NCBI GenBank assembly: GCA_949987565.1
Contig: OX465105.1
Location: 15,704,159-15,768,158 of the forward strand
Source: Luidia sarsii
Taxonomy: Eukaryota; Echinodermata; Asteroidea; Paxillosida; Luidiidae
Reading direction: 5' to 3'
Length of the DNA stretch: 64,000 bases
The position numbers and the translations under genes are program-made. Shown piece after piece: positions 21,601-32,097 of this stretch (within the stretch, counting starts at the first letter, position 1; each line of letters opens with the position of its first letter). Below the pieces are notes generated by a model. It made no database searches, had not been told where the DNA came from, and was given only the letters and a program-made list of their open reading frames with translations.

Positions 21601-22462
21601 ATGAATGCTGATATACCGAACATGCGGCTATAACGAACATGCCCTTTGGCTCCCAATTTTTGTGTACAAAAAATGTGGCCGCAACTGCTATAACGAATGA
21701 CCGCCATACCGAACAATTTTCGTGAAACCCTTGATGTTCATTATAGCGACGTTTCACTGTATATAATTATGTCATTTAAGAGGAGTGTGACTCAGGGAAA
21801 GGAGCCGGTAATTCTAAAAAGTTACCGGCTCTTTTTAGACCCATACTGCTTCTCTAAACCACTTCGCACCGGGTGGTTTTACAGCGCCCATGACCGCCAT
21901 ATGGGTTTTTTTGAACATTGCATCATTTTCAAATCTTGCTAAAACAATCGCCAACACAATGTCCCCCACGTGCTTTCAGCGGCAGTGCGGTATCTCTCGA
22001 TCATCCACACTAAAGGTCCCACAATTGCACTATTACTGCTGCTAATCTTGCAATTCATGTGGCAACTTGAGTCAAAAAGGGTCTTTGTGCTGATTTGTAT
22101 TGCTTTGTTCTAAGCTGAAAAGAGTCTTTGTTTAAAATGTGGACGATAGTGGTGCCCGGATTTGGAGGGCCCCGTCGCATAGTCAAACCAAAGGAGCTCT
22201 GATTTCGGAGGTCCCGGCGCGAACTGGTTAAGATGATGTACATGAGCTAGAGTGCCTTCCCAGACTTTTCTTAAAAACCTTCAGTTGGGCTCTGTTACTT
22301 ACTTTGGCTTATACTTGGTTAACTTGGCAGCACATATTCTGCGAGGAGTGTGTCACAACGTGGTTTGACCGGGAGCGGACATGCCCCATGTGCAGGGCCA
22401 AGGTGGCCGAAAGTCCCCTGTGGCGGGACGGAGCGACCACCTCCATCGTTCAATGGTACTAG
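15602..22462 (+). CDS. RNFT1/RNFT2-like RING-finger transmembrane E3 ubiquitin ligase
   Basis: Eight coding exons: 15602-15968, 16713-16789, 17516-17616, 18322-18475, 19441-19587, 20317-20382, 21352-21453 and 22331-22462. All junctions are GT-AG and keep frame, giving 381 aa from the ATG at 15,602. Residues 1-95 are low complexity with an IIIEMP motif like the VFIQMP of RNFT2. Hydrophobic helices follow, with the family signature WVIGITDFNIRYITMATKCL in exon 4. A C3HC4 RING closes the protein: Cys322, 325, 337, His339, Cys342, 345, 356, 359. It ends RDGATTSIVQWY, matching the KDGATS...Y tail of human RNFT proteins. Those are ER-membrane ubiquitin ligases linked to ER-associated degradation; the same role is inferred here. 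An intron splits the RING between Cys337 and His339. The true N terminus may lie upstream (see 6405-6445). RNFT1 and RNFT2 cannot be told apart, and it may be the pre-duplication form. Confidence 0.9.
16415..16590 (-). mobile_element. tRNA-derived SINE, second family (intron 1)
   Basis: Read on the minus strand it contains CCACATGACCTC, then GGTCAAGTGGTTTAGAACTG (A-box side), a weakened B-box region and CCCGAGCTGCCTGAAA. It matches the better copies at 20,550-20,720 and 20,985-21,180, where the B box is GGTTCGAGTCC. Confidence 0.6.
17160..17393. mobile_element. MITE, GTGACCCGGCACA family, truncated copy (intron 2)
   Basis: The right end reads GCTGTGCCGGGTCACATAT, preceded by GCTAATGGTATACTCTTTCA. 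The same stretch reads in reverse at 3,291-3,430, including CGAGGAGTTAGA. The left terminal repeat is missing. Confidence 0.5.
20133..20207 (+). mobile_element. tRNA-like head of a SINE (intron 5)
   Basis: A 75-nt unit folds like a tRNA. Acceptor arms GGACTGG and CCAGTCC pair perfectly; GCTC...GAGC form a D stem; CTGG...CCAG an anticodon stem; GGG-TTCAGGT-CCC a T arm. The anticodon loop lacks the usual T33 and the T stem is imperfect, and the same sequence with drift occurs about eight more times in the window. It is therefore a SINE head that has kept its fold, not a confident tRNA gene. Confidence 0.6.
20470..21290. repeat. cluster of second-family SINE copies (intron 6)
   Basis: Two minus-strand tRNA-like cores, 20,550-20,720 and 20,985-21,180, carry GGGATTCGAACCC or GGACTCGAACCC with CTTAACCA and TGACCACC. 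They are joined by repeated flanks ATATAACATGATGTTTGC at 20,475, 20,729 and 21,184, and by a mirrored GGCAAAGCACTGAGCATTCA near 20,777. Nested or tandem insertion into one intron explains most of its length. Confidence 0.6.
21591..21762. mobile_element. pogo/mariner-like MITE flanked by TA (intron 7)
   Basis: The ends are inverted: TACTGTGGAACGTCGCTATA at left and TATAGCGACGTTTCACTGTA at right, about 172 bp apart, with TA at both edges as expected for Tc1/mariner/pogo insertion. Inside, CTATAACGAA words repeat. No transposase is present. Confidence 0.7.
21954..22232 (+). repeat. dispersed repeat, left copy beside RNFT last exon
   Basis: This matches 23,038-23,312 in the same orientation over about 275 bp: CAACACAATGTC, TCGATCATCCACA, AAGGTCCCACAAT, GCAATTCATGTGGCAACTT, GTCTTTGTTTAAAATGTGGA and GGAGGGCCCCGTCGCATAG. 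Identity by eye is roughly 80-85 percent. It sits in the last intron; the partner lies past the stop codon. Confidence 0.7.
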
Positions 22463-22736
22463 GAGCCCAGTCTTCTACAAGTACCCCTCCCCATGGCATC
22501 AGGTGAGCCCATAGGCAAATCCATGACTATGCAGTCTCCGTAGATAATGCCCGGTGGCATTTTCAGTGAGTTGTTCAATCTAAGATTTGAAACTTTTGCA
22601 TGGTGGAAATTTTTGTTAATTTTTTTTTTATGCAAAATTGCCCAAAACAAGGCTGAAGGTTAAGGGCTAGTGAAAGTAGAGGAGAGAGAGAGACTCAGGA
22701 AGGCCGGAGATAGGAATTTACATTCCTTTTGAAAAT

Positions 22737-22928
22737 GGAGGTTTGAAGTGACATCCATGTACATCTTCTCGTCAAAGGAGTATGAATCTGTAAAGAGCTG
22801 GTAACTCAACATTTCGGGTAGTGTGTACTCTGCCTGTGTTCAGCTGGTAATGTTGAGTTACCGGCTCTTTTCAGAGCCATCCCCCTTCTCTTTAAGTGAT
22901 AATGTACATGGTGTCACTGCAAACCTTC
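22737..22928. mobile_element. fold-back element, GGTTTGC(A/G)GTGACACC family
   Basis: The left arm is GTTTGAAGTGACATCCATGTA and the right arm TACATGGTGTCACTGCAAACC. Inner arms AGAGCTGGTAACTCAAC and GTTGAGTTACCGGCTCT are also mirrored. It matches 44,286-44,466 and 28,813-28,973. Confidence 0.65.
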
Positions 22929-23037
22929 TACTTAGTTGTTGAAGCGCCCTCACCACGGCAGCTGGCATGTTGCTCGAGAGTCGAGACAAAGCTGAGCCCG
23001 ATGTCACAGAGCCGCGTAAACACTTTGTTGGGCTGTG

Positions 23038-23312
23038 TGACATGCCAACACAATGTCTCCCGTGGCAGCACGCTATCCCTCGATCATCCACAGTCAAGGT
23101 CCCACAATAGCGCAATTGTTGCCGCTAAGCTCGCAATTCATGTGGCAACTTAAGTTAGAATAGGTCTTTGCCATGCTTGATTGATTCGTTCTGAGCTAAA
23201 AAGAGTCTTTGTTTAAAATGTGGACAATAGTGGTGTCCGGATTCGGAGGGCCCCGTCGCATAGTCAAACCAGGGGGAATCCGATTTCAGAGGTCCCTGCG
23301 TGAAGCGGTTAA
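23038..23312 (+). repeat. dispersed repeat, right copy
   Basis: Partner of 21,954-22,232. The two copies bracket the terminal RNFT exon as direct repeats about 1.08 kb apart. At its right end it meets GCGGTTAAGCGTGAAAATCC, a piece of the GCTTAAGC MITE family. Confidence 0.7.
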
Positions 23313-23603
23313 GCGTGAAAATCCGCTAAGCTGGAAAAGTCTTCCTTATGTAAACAACAGGATTACAAGCTCTTTTCCGGTGTAGGCCAATTGTTTTTGA
23401 CTTGTATTCCACTCTTCTGTACTAGAAATTTCGTTTGAAAATGCAGTTGAGGACTTTTATGCCAAGCAGGCAACAAAACCCCCAAAGGATTTTTTTCAAC
23501 AAAAGCACTGACAACCTCGACTAGACTAGACAATATGTGGCAGCGCACGTCTAATGCAGCACATATGGTAGGGTGCCCGGCATAAGGGCATAAGTGCGTT
23601 CAG

Positions 23604-23899
23604 ACCATAGAGCTCTATAGATAAACTAGAGTGCGCACTCATTGCTCTATGGGGAAAACCACGGCAAACTAATCCCAATTTTTACAAAAGAAAGTAAGTC
23701 ATTAAAATTCGCCAATCCCTTGAGGTATTGATTACTTTTCCTTTCATTACTAAAAAACATTTCTCTAACATTTTAGTTTCCGCATTCACAACCTTTTGGC
23801 TATTCACAACCTTTCGGATGCGCGTCCATGTCGGTACACGTTCGTACCGCGCGTTGATAGGGGAGTGCGCACTCTAATTTATTTATAGAGCTCTATGGT
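23604..23899. mobile_element. MITE with ACCATAGAGCTCTATAG ends
   Basis: ACCATAGAGCTCTATAGAT at left and ATTTATAGAGCTCTATGGT at right are inverted. Sub-terminal GAGTGCGCACTC occurs on both sides. TTCAGA flanks each edge, a plausible target duplication. There is no coding capacity. Confidence 0.7.
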
Positions 23900-25513
23900 T
23901 CAGACACCTTTTCGCCCTTCTGCTGGGAACAAATTCCATCTGGTTTGTTTTATGGCTTTTTGCAATTAGTTTTTACTCCATCATGAATATGATAACACAC
24001 AATGTGGATAGGATTGAAATGGAAAATAATGAGTAATTAAACAATATGATCTTAGTGACCTTCTTTTGCCCTTATGCGGCATGCCCTAAATCTGCAAGGG
24101 ACCAGATGATATATGGGTGGCTACCTTGAATCCAAACTTAAACTGACTGACAGACTGCACACCTGGTTCTAATTTCTTATAGCTGCTTAATGCTGTACCA
24201 AAATTTGCTTTAAAAAGCAGAAAATGTCATGATTCATAGGATCCCTTTGCCAGCTGAAACTTCACTTCTGTTTCGTGCTAAGGAAATAATAGTGGAATAC
24301 GGGACATTTAAACAAGCAACTAGGCTGTTTGCCTCCTGCACAACTACGATCGTGCCCTTTTTGAGAGGAATTTTACTATCTACAGCCTTCCTGAGTCCCT
24401 CTCTATCTCTATTGTATTGATTGTAATAATGTATTGATTGATATTAACGTGATTTTACTTCAGCGTCTCCAAGGCTTTTTTGGCCTTTGGTTTTCATTAA
24501 CTTTGCCTAGACTTTAAAATGTTCATATCAATTGATATTCATTTTGTTTTAATGAACATGTAAATTGTATTCACAATTCTGCCACTGGCGGCGAGGAGTA
24601 CAGTTTTTTTTCTTCTCATAAATAAACCATTCATAATAATAATAATCTCCTTCTTCCCTTAGCCCTTAACCTTCAGTGGCTTTGTAGCCTTGTTTTGAGC
24701 AAATTTGCATTAAAAATCGTCAAAAGTCAAAAGCAATTGACGTTACATCATGATTATTGTGCTTTGTAATTCTCTTAACAAGGGGAAGACCTTTCTTGGT
24801 CAGCAGAATTTCTCGCTTAACCCATATCCACCAGACTGGTCACAGCACATAAACAGTGTTCCTCTCTAGCCCCCATCACGCTAAAAAAACAACAGCATTA
24901 CAAGCGAAATTTGTCAATAACAGAGCTTTTCCAAAACATAAAACCCAACAAACTACATACCAGTGGAATGAATATTAAATTTACTTTATTATGATACAAG
25001 AAAATCTAAGATATCGTAAACCATATCTGCAGAATAGTGAATAGGAAACCACCATAATTTTCACAAACCTAAAAAAATAGACCACAGAATTTCACGTTGT
25101 TGAAGTTCACCGTTTGTAGCTTTTCTGCATCCTATGGGAAATCCCGTAACTCGGCGGATATGGGTTAAGCGGCTCTATGAAATTGGGCCCTGCTCGAGTG
25201 ATTAAACATTATACTGCTTCCTTGTTTATTTTCCTCATGATGTAAACTGAACCTCACTTTTATCGCTCGTCTTTATTTTGGGTTCATTTGTGCTCACAGA
25301 ATTAAACCCACTTTTGTTTCGTTTCGTTTTGCTTTGTAGAGGAAAGCATCCACTTATGTCGCACGTGCACTTCTGCCAGATTTGCACTTCCCTCACACTC
25401 GGGCACTGACTTGTATTCTGGATGGGTGCATCACTCTGCTGAGGAAAAATCGTCAATGTGGTGTGGAGGCGTAGACAAAAAAAACGATGGGAGGAAACTC
25501 TACTGACGATCGA

Positions 25514-26130
25514 GATCTTAAGCACAGCGCAGCTACGTGTATCTAGCTTAACTTACAATCCAGTGGTGATAGCTGAAGGCTCTTTCACAGTCAGATACTT
25601 CGATACCTTACTGGAATGGGGTATTCCTCTCTGCTTGACAATACTAGACATTGCTCGAAGATTGCCGTATGGATGACCAAGATCTTAAGCACAGCGCAGC
25701 TACGTGTATCTAGCTAATTTACCATCCAGTGGTGATACCCAAAGGCTCTTGCACAAGCAGGTACTTCGATACCTTTCTGGAATTGGGTATTCCTCTCTGC
25801 TTGACAATACTAGACATTGCTCGAAGATTGCCGTATGGATGACCAAGATCTTAAGCACAGCGCAGCTACGTGTATCTAGCTAATTTACCATCCAGTGGTG
25901 ATACCCAAAGGCTCTTGCACAAGCAGGTACTTCGATACCTTACTGGAATGGGGTTTTCCTCTCTGCTTGACAATACTGGACATTGCTCGAAGATTGCCGT
26001 ACGGACGACCAAGATCTTAAGCACAGTGCATTTATGTGTATCTAGCTTAACTTACATCGAGCGGTGATACCTGAAGCCTCTTGCACAGGCATATGCTTCG
26101 ATATGGGATATGGGAATGGGATCTTCTCGG
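25514..26130. repeat. tandem array, 166-167-bp unit, about 3.7 copies
   Basis: GATCTTAAGCACAGCGCAGC recurs at 25,514, 25,681, 25,847 and (diverged) 26,013, giving spacings of 167, 166 and 166 bp. Each unit holds ATCCAGTGGTGATA, TACTTCGATACCTT and CTTGACAATACTAGACATTG. The last copy is more diverged and fades near 26,130. Confidence 0.85.
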
Positions 26131-26311
26131 CTGACAATTCTGGACACTGGGTTGGAGATGGCCGCCGAGTGCCAAGGAAATGTCTGCCGAACCTCGCCTG
26201 AACTTCCAAGGGGAGCTTCAGCTTGCTGACATCTCAAGAATGCTGCAGAATCTGGACGTGTTCCTGCTACTCTCTGTGAATGTAACCCCTGTCCACTGTA
26301 CTGAAGACCGG

Positions 26312-26794
26312 GGGCCAATTTCAAAGAGCTGCTTAAGTGCCAAAAAATGTGCTTAAGCGCAAAAACTCATGAGCCACAGGATCCCCTTGCCTACCCAAAC
26401 TTCAGTTTTTGTTTCACGCTAAGTAAAGAAGAGTGGAAAACAAATCAGAAGCAATGGACATCCCATCACAGGGCAGTTTGTAATCCTTGCTTACACGAGG
26501 AAGACTTTTCCTGCTTAGCAGATTTTCACGCTTAAGCGGCTCTATAAAATTGGGCCAATTTCATAGAGCCGCTTAAGCGTGAAAATCTGCTAAGCGTGAA
26601 AAACTCCCCCTCATGTAATTGTAAAGAGGATTACAGACCACACTGCGACATGATGTCAACTTGACTTGTATTCCTCTATGCTTGCCTTAGCAGGACAGAA
26701 AAGAGAAGTTTGGTTCAGCAAGGTGATCATGTGAATCACAACTTTTTGTGCTTAAGCAAACTTTGGTGCTTCAGTGGCGCCATGAAATTGGCCC
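26312..26794. mobile_element. two abutting MITEs, GGGCCAATTTCATAGAGCCG family
   Basis: The first element runs 26,312-26,556 and the second 26,552-26,794. Each starts GGGCCAATTTC and ends with the inverted form (AAATTGGCC or AAATTGGCCC), followed inward by GCTTAAGC. They share the junction bases GGGCC. Single ends of the same family lie at 7,170-7,205, 23,290-23,330 and 25,165-25,192. Confidence 0.75.
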
Positions 26795-27147
26795 ATGTTC
26801 TGATCAAGTTGACGGCGTCTCCTTCGGATGTGCTCATCCAGAATATTATTGGACTACTTTGTTGGGGAGGTAGCAAATAGCAATAGCTTGGAGAGGCGGG
26901 TCAGTCTGGCTTGGAGATGTACACAAAGTTGTAAAATTGCTTTGGGATCAGAACCATTTTAGCCCTCTAGATCAGAGGCCCCCCCCCCCACATAAACAAA
27001 TGTGCAAATGTCGCAAATTCAAAGGGGCCTGACTGTTTAATCCAAGTGGGAACCTTTTCGAAGGAAGAATGATTCTAGAGTAACCGGCAGAAATATTGCA
27101 AACTGCTTTAATGCTGACTTTGATGACGCAAATGCAATTATCACAGC

Positions 27148-27511
27148 TTAAAGGCCTGATACAACATTGGGAAGATCAGAAAACATTGATGTCCACAGAT
27201 TTCCTTCTAATTTACACAGTTTGTAAATGGTCACGATAGAATCCTCATGTTGAAATCTTACGGTCTGGGATGCTGTAATTCCCTAGAAATCTTCACTCAA
27301 ACATCGGCAAATAGTTTATTACTCGCAAGTAATAAACTACTTCTTACACTACAGAATGGTTCAAAAACCATGACGGCTTTTTACCTTTTTCTACCTTCTC
27401 AGATCACCATTTGAGCTAAAACCTTTACAGGATTTTTTTTTTTTGGATGTTTAATGGTTTAACACACAAACTGTGGCAATGTTTTGACCTTTACCAATGT
27501 TGTATCAGGCC
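27148..27511. mobile_element. MITE, TTAAAG family
   Basis: It starts TTAAAGGCCTGATACAACAT and ends ACCAATGTTGTATCAGGCC, inverted copies. Internal words match 6,612-6,982. An ATAGTTTATTACTCGCAAGT palindrome sits near the centre. Confidence 0.6.
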
Positions 27512-28812
27512 CTCGCCTGACACTTCCATCCCAAGCAGGGACGTTTCTCAAAGAAAGAAAGGAAGAAAGAAAGAAAGAAAGAAAGACAGCAGAATGATTT
27601 GGCCCAACTCCTGTTTAGATTGGGATTCTTACAGGATAGTCTGCTAAGAGTTGAAGCCACTATCTGCCATTTTGGCATTTTTGTAGTGCAGTAGATTTGT
27701 CAGCCTTGTGCTCGCTGCGCAGGCAAGCAAGCCATTTGTGAGTCTGATTTCAGCCTCGGCTAGCTCTGAGCTCTTTTCAAACTGGACGAGCACTGAAAAG
27801 TTGCTGTGCATCATACATGTACAAATTCTTGTAAAGAAATTATTTAAACTAATGTAATGATTGGTTTGCAAAGACATTGCATGACATGACAATAAATCTG
27901 AAGCGAAGGTCATGAATCACTTCCCCCTAAAGACTGCTCTTTTGTTTTGCTGTTGATCTTACTAGTCACTGTTATCATTTCCCCGACCAAGTGTAAGAGG
28001 GAATACAGTTCGGTTCGCATCTCTTTGTAGTCTGGCTCTGCTAACAGTGCCAATCCAGGCAGCCTGACCTTTTGCCGCCATTTTTACGCGGACCCTTTGT
28101 CCTCGGTTATCAGAAAGGACGGGACGGGATAACCCTGGATGACGAAGCAACAATCCAGTTTCTTGTCACGGAGTCACTCTCCACACGGGACTCAGTGGCC
28201 ATCCAGTGCAAGCGGATCAAGGCGGTCATTTCTTGCCGTGTTCGGCCGCGTCGCTCGCTAGTACTGGTTTTTGATTTTAGGCCCGGTCCAAAGGGATGGA
28301 CAGGAACCTATGGCAGACCGGTCACTAGTACTTGTACTACCGATACATTGCAGTGTGCGCAATTGTTGTATATGTGTACGTACGTATGAACCTTGGCAGG
28401 TCACATATCGCTGACGGTGCCTTTCAGAGCCCCCTTCATGTGCCCTTGCTTGTACAGTGTACAGATACCCTAGACAAATATTAAACCCAAGACCCCCCAC
28501 CCCACACACACGTACACACACCCTGCACTATTCCTCCATGACTTAACAAAGGTGGATGGGGGGGGGTTGCCTATTGACATAACTGTGTGCACAAAATCAT
28601 GGAATATCTAAGGCAAAGTTCAGGGGGGATATAGGCCCTAAATGTATGCTGGCGAATGATGTAGCAAAACAAGTGGGACTTTTCCTCTACTATGAAATCG
28701 ACAACAGATTTGTTGAGAAAAAAACTCGAGACAGCCAATTGTGTTGCAGGAAACCGCTATAAGTGCGCACAATGTTATGAAGAAAAGGGAGATATTTTGT
28801 TATTACAATATA

Positions 28813-28973
28813 GGAGGGTTTGCAGTGACACCATGTATAAGGTCTCGTCAAGAAGAGGTATATGGTTCTGAAAAGAACCCGGGTGATAACTCGACGTTCT
28901 ATCACCCGGGTTCTGTTGAGAACCACACATCTTTTTAAAAAGACCTTATACATGGTGTCACCGCAAACCCTTA
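28813..28973. mobile_element. fold-back element, GGTTTGC(A/G)GTGACACC family
   Basis: The left arm GGAGGGTTTGCAGTGACACC is mirrored by GGTGTCACCGCAAACCCTT at right; ATGTATAAGGTCT and AGACCTTATACAT, and AACCCGGGTGATA and TATCACCCGGGTT, pair further in. Nearly the whole 160 bp could fold on itself. Confidence 0.75.
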
Positions 28974-30334
28974 TAATTATTGTTTCACCCAGCATTATAT
29001 TTTGTTGTTGTATACATGCCGGCACTGTGCATGTGAACAATAGCCCACAAGTTCACGAAAGCAAATCGGTTATGGTCAACTAGTCTTTGACAGCTGAAGC
29101 ATTTACTCACTATAACTGTCGTTTATTTCCAGGGACCAGTAAAAGGCCAACTGCAATGCATTAAAAAAAAAATGCGGTTTCATTTTGGTGTCAAAAAGAA
29201 GACTGCCGCCGCGACAAAAACAAGTGCATTATGCACTGAACACGTCAGGGTACTACTCTAATGTAATTACGTGAGTGTATTCGCCGTTGGCTGAGGAGAG
29301 AAAAACAAATTCATATTCCTCCCGTGACTTAAAAAACAGTGACTTGCCCCTGAATACCACGGGCATATTTTTTAATCAAATAAAAACAAAAATCGCTTCC
29401 GATAAGCCCGAAACACAAACATGACATATTTGATCTGGGATTATAATGTTCCCGTGAACATATTTAATGCGAAATCATGATTTCTATTTTTTGGGGTCTT
29501 CGGTTGACCTCTCCATGTTTGTGGGACTAAGCTGTAGCCTAGTTGACAATTTGGGAAGGCCACCAACTAAGGGCTGGCTAGCTTGGGCTTTCGAAGCAAC
29601 AACTACTTCATGACTGTGATGCATTATACATGCATTGCATTAATTGCTTGATCGATTGCATCTGAAGAAAAGTTGCTACATGAAAGCTAATGCATTCTTT
29701 CTCACTGGTTAGTCTTTGATTGTGCTACCCTTAAGTTGTCATTATTCATCAAATAGTCTAACACGTACATAACATGTACAATACATGTGCATTTTCTTTT
29801 ATTTACTGAACAGTAATGAACCAGGGAAGCAAGTCTGATCTTTCAAACATTCTAATCTTTATTTCCCGAAAAAGTCCGAATCACCACCAAAATTCTTGTC
29901 AGCAAAGTTAACTTGTGATATTATATATACACATCTAAATTGGATGATCAATTGATGCGGGGATTGTATTCACATCCCAGCGGTCTGTAACAACTTATGA
30001 TCATCATGCCCACTCGTTGCGTCATAGGCTCGCCTAATTATGTTGAAGTTAAGCTACGTCTAACGTTAGTTTTAGGCTTTCTATCGCTTATGGACATGTA
30101 CTTATTCACAATAAATTTCATTCTCTTTTAATGGGACAGGTTAAAGTGCACTCACACAGACCCAGATTCAGACAATAAGACAACAAGGCACCCGTAATTT
30201 GTACACAACTAATAATCGTATTGTATTAAGTAGCCCTAACATAGACCTACGTCCATTCCAGCACGCCAGTACGCATGCGTGACATGCAGCGACCACGTTG
30301 CTATGCAGACTGCGCGCGCAACATTCTTTACGAC

Positions 30335-30578
30335 ATGGCGGCCTCCGAGTTCTCAGATTGGATGTAAGTGAAACTATAACCTCGTAATGAATAACCATTG
30401 CTGTAAGGGTGATACGAGTGCAGTCCGATACAGTGGCTGGTTGATAAACCGCCAGGGCACAAGAGTTATAAGCTAGTTACATTTCGGTTAAATTTGTGGT
30501 ATGATTTGACTCGACATAAGTCTATTATTCTCTTTCCCCAGTTGCAAGAACAACAGCAATGAACTGCACATTACATAG
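30335..30578 (+). CDS. possible tiny two-exon reading frame, 21 aa
   Basis: ATGGCGGCC in GC-rich, CpG-containing sequence opens MAASEFSDW and meets a consensus donor, GAT|GTAAGTG, after 30,363. A good acceptor (TTATTCTCTTTCCCCAG) ends at 30,541. Joining them keeps frame (phase 2) and adds ICKNNSNELHIT before TAG at 30,576-30,578. A further donor-like AAAG|GTAACA follows at about 30,639. The splice sites look real, but the product is so short that this could be a non-coding RNA's 5' exons or the start of a gene spliced differently. It is not a family I recognise. Confidence 0.25.
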
Positions 30579-31084
30579 CATGCATGCAGCCTCTGTGAAG
30601 TACATACAGTGTATCTACGGCATGCGTTGACTATCAAAGGTAACACAGCTTTCTTAATTATCTACTTACTAAAACAATGGCTCATTATCACCGCAAGTAG
30701 ACACTATACACCAATGCTTCGAAGTTAAAATCAGTAATTACAAACTTAAGATTCATGCTCGAGAATTTTCGGACAAAGCCGTTTTTCACACATAAGTAAT
30801 GCAGGCACAGCACAGCGCATAATACTAATTTTAATTCGTACATCACTGATAATTGACGAGTACCTCAGCCGAAAATAAAAGTTAAAACTACGTCTTATAA
30901 TGTACATGTATACATTTAAATATACATCGGTATTTAGCGGTATTCATGATCTTTACAGAATGCTATGAAAACTGTGGCTGAGTCTTATCGAGGCTTGAAT
31001 TCTCTTTGTATAGGCCTACAACATGAATAATTTTATCGTGAATACCACAACAAAATCATGCCCATATCACTTTTTATGATACTA

Positions 31085-31310
31085 CCCATATAACTTTTAT
31101 GATACAATGACAAAAATAATCTCAAAATTGAGTGGGCCTGACGTTTCCATCCTAGCAGGACCTTTCTCAAAGGCAGAGTGACAAGGACAAAACAGATATA
31201 CATGTACACACAGGAAGGGTGTAGAGAGTGAATATGACACGGATGAGAAACAAAGGACAACGAGTAAAGCTGCAGATATAGGGTTAGATCAAAGGGAAGG
31301 GCAAGGAGTA
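31085..31310. mobile_element. fold-back family copy, CCTGACGTTTC...AAAGGCAGAGTGACA
   Basis: It shares GTGGGCCTGACGTTTC, AGCAGGACCTTTCTCAAAGG, GTGACAAGGACAAAACAGAT and GGATGAGAAACAAAGGACAA with 37,800-37,985. The core resembles 13,672-13,770. A third, compact fold-back copy lies at 31,440-31,543. Confidence 0.6.
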
Positions 31311-31630
31311 GGCTAAGACAAAACTAATAAGAATGGGCCACAGCTATATAACAATTAATGCGTCTGATGAAATAGCTAAAAACGAACACCGAGTAAAATA
31401 TGCAAACACCTTGCAAACTTCTTACTGAATAAAATTACCAAATTAGGAGGGTCCGGCGGTTTCGATCCTAGCGGGGATTTTCTAAAAGGCAGAATGAAAG
31501 AGTTCCTGCTAGGTTTGAATGGCCAGGCCCTCCTACTTAAAAAAAAATAACAAAAACATCTACATCCAAGTTATAAAATGCAACACGAATGGATAAAGGA
31601 GAAAAACCACAATGCTATACAAGACATTAC

Positions 31631-32097
31631 ACTGCGTTCACACTTGATCCCGCAAGGAGGATCTGATCCAGGGCTGCGTTCACACTGGATCCTGATCCTG
31701 CATTGATCGCGCATTGAGCAGCGGAAACGCTCTCCAAAGGTTATCCACGTAGGTCACTAGTCATGCGCAGTAGAACGTCAGCACGGCCATGACGCGCGAA
31801 ACACATTTTGGTAAACATATACATGTACACAAAGTTTTTTTTTGCGCGTTTTTCCAGGCATGGGCCGGATGAGGTCGCTGTAAACCGCAGGATCAGATCC
31901 CGCATTGCGTCCACACTTGCATGTTGATCTCGCATGCGGGATCAGACCCGGGTCTGATCCTTCCCAAAAGGAGGATCAGATCCCGGGATCTGATCCTGAT
32001 CGCGCAAGCGTTCACACTTGCGTTGATCGCCCTTTGATCGCCCTTTGATCGCCCTTTGATCGCCCTTGCGGGATCTGATTCTCATTGCTGTGTGAAT
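31631..32097. mobile_element. palindrome-rich MITE, CTGCGTTCACACT ends, GATC-rich
   Basis: The left edge ACTGCGTTCACACTTGATCC and the right edge ATTGCTGTGTGAATGAC are partly inverted; the GGATCTGATCC, CGCAAG and GATCCCGC words recur in both orientations throughout. Four copies of the 11-mer TTTGATCGCCC lie at about 32,031-32,075. No protein is encoded. Superfamily not assigned. Confidence 0.55.

Larger units (their letters stand above)
22463..30334. other. repeat-rich intergenic region downstream of the RNFT-like gene
   Basis: No full gene is seen. The first part should hold the 3' UTR; an AATAAA motif occurs at about 24,621, but I cannot tell whether it is used. Beyond the separately listed elements there are decayed GCTTAAGC-type MITE ends at 23,290-23,400, 24,820-24,835 and 25,160-25,195; a (GAAA)n microsatellite at 27,555-27,585; and SINE 5' flank at 29,540-29,590. 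The stretch 28,000-28,260 is richer in GC than its neighbours and has an AAA-ATGGCGGC on the minus strand at about 28,080, without a supporting second exon. Confidence 0.5.

Noticed and set aside
27962..28153. Minus-strand frame including MAAKGQAAW from an AAA-ATGGCGGC start near 28,080
   Set aside because: The start context is good, but no convincing second exon or family resemblance was found; it remains only a weak first-exon candidate.
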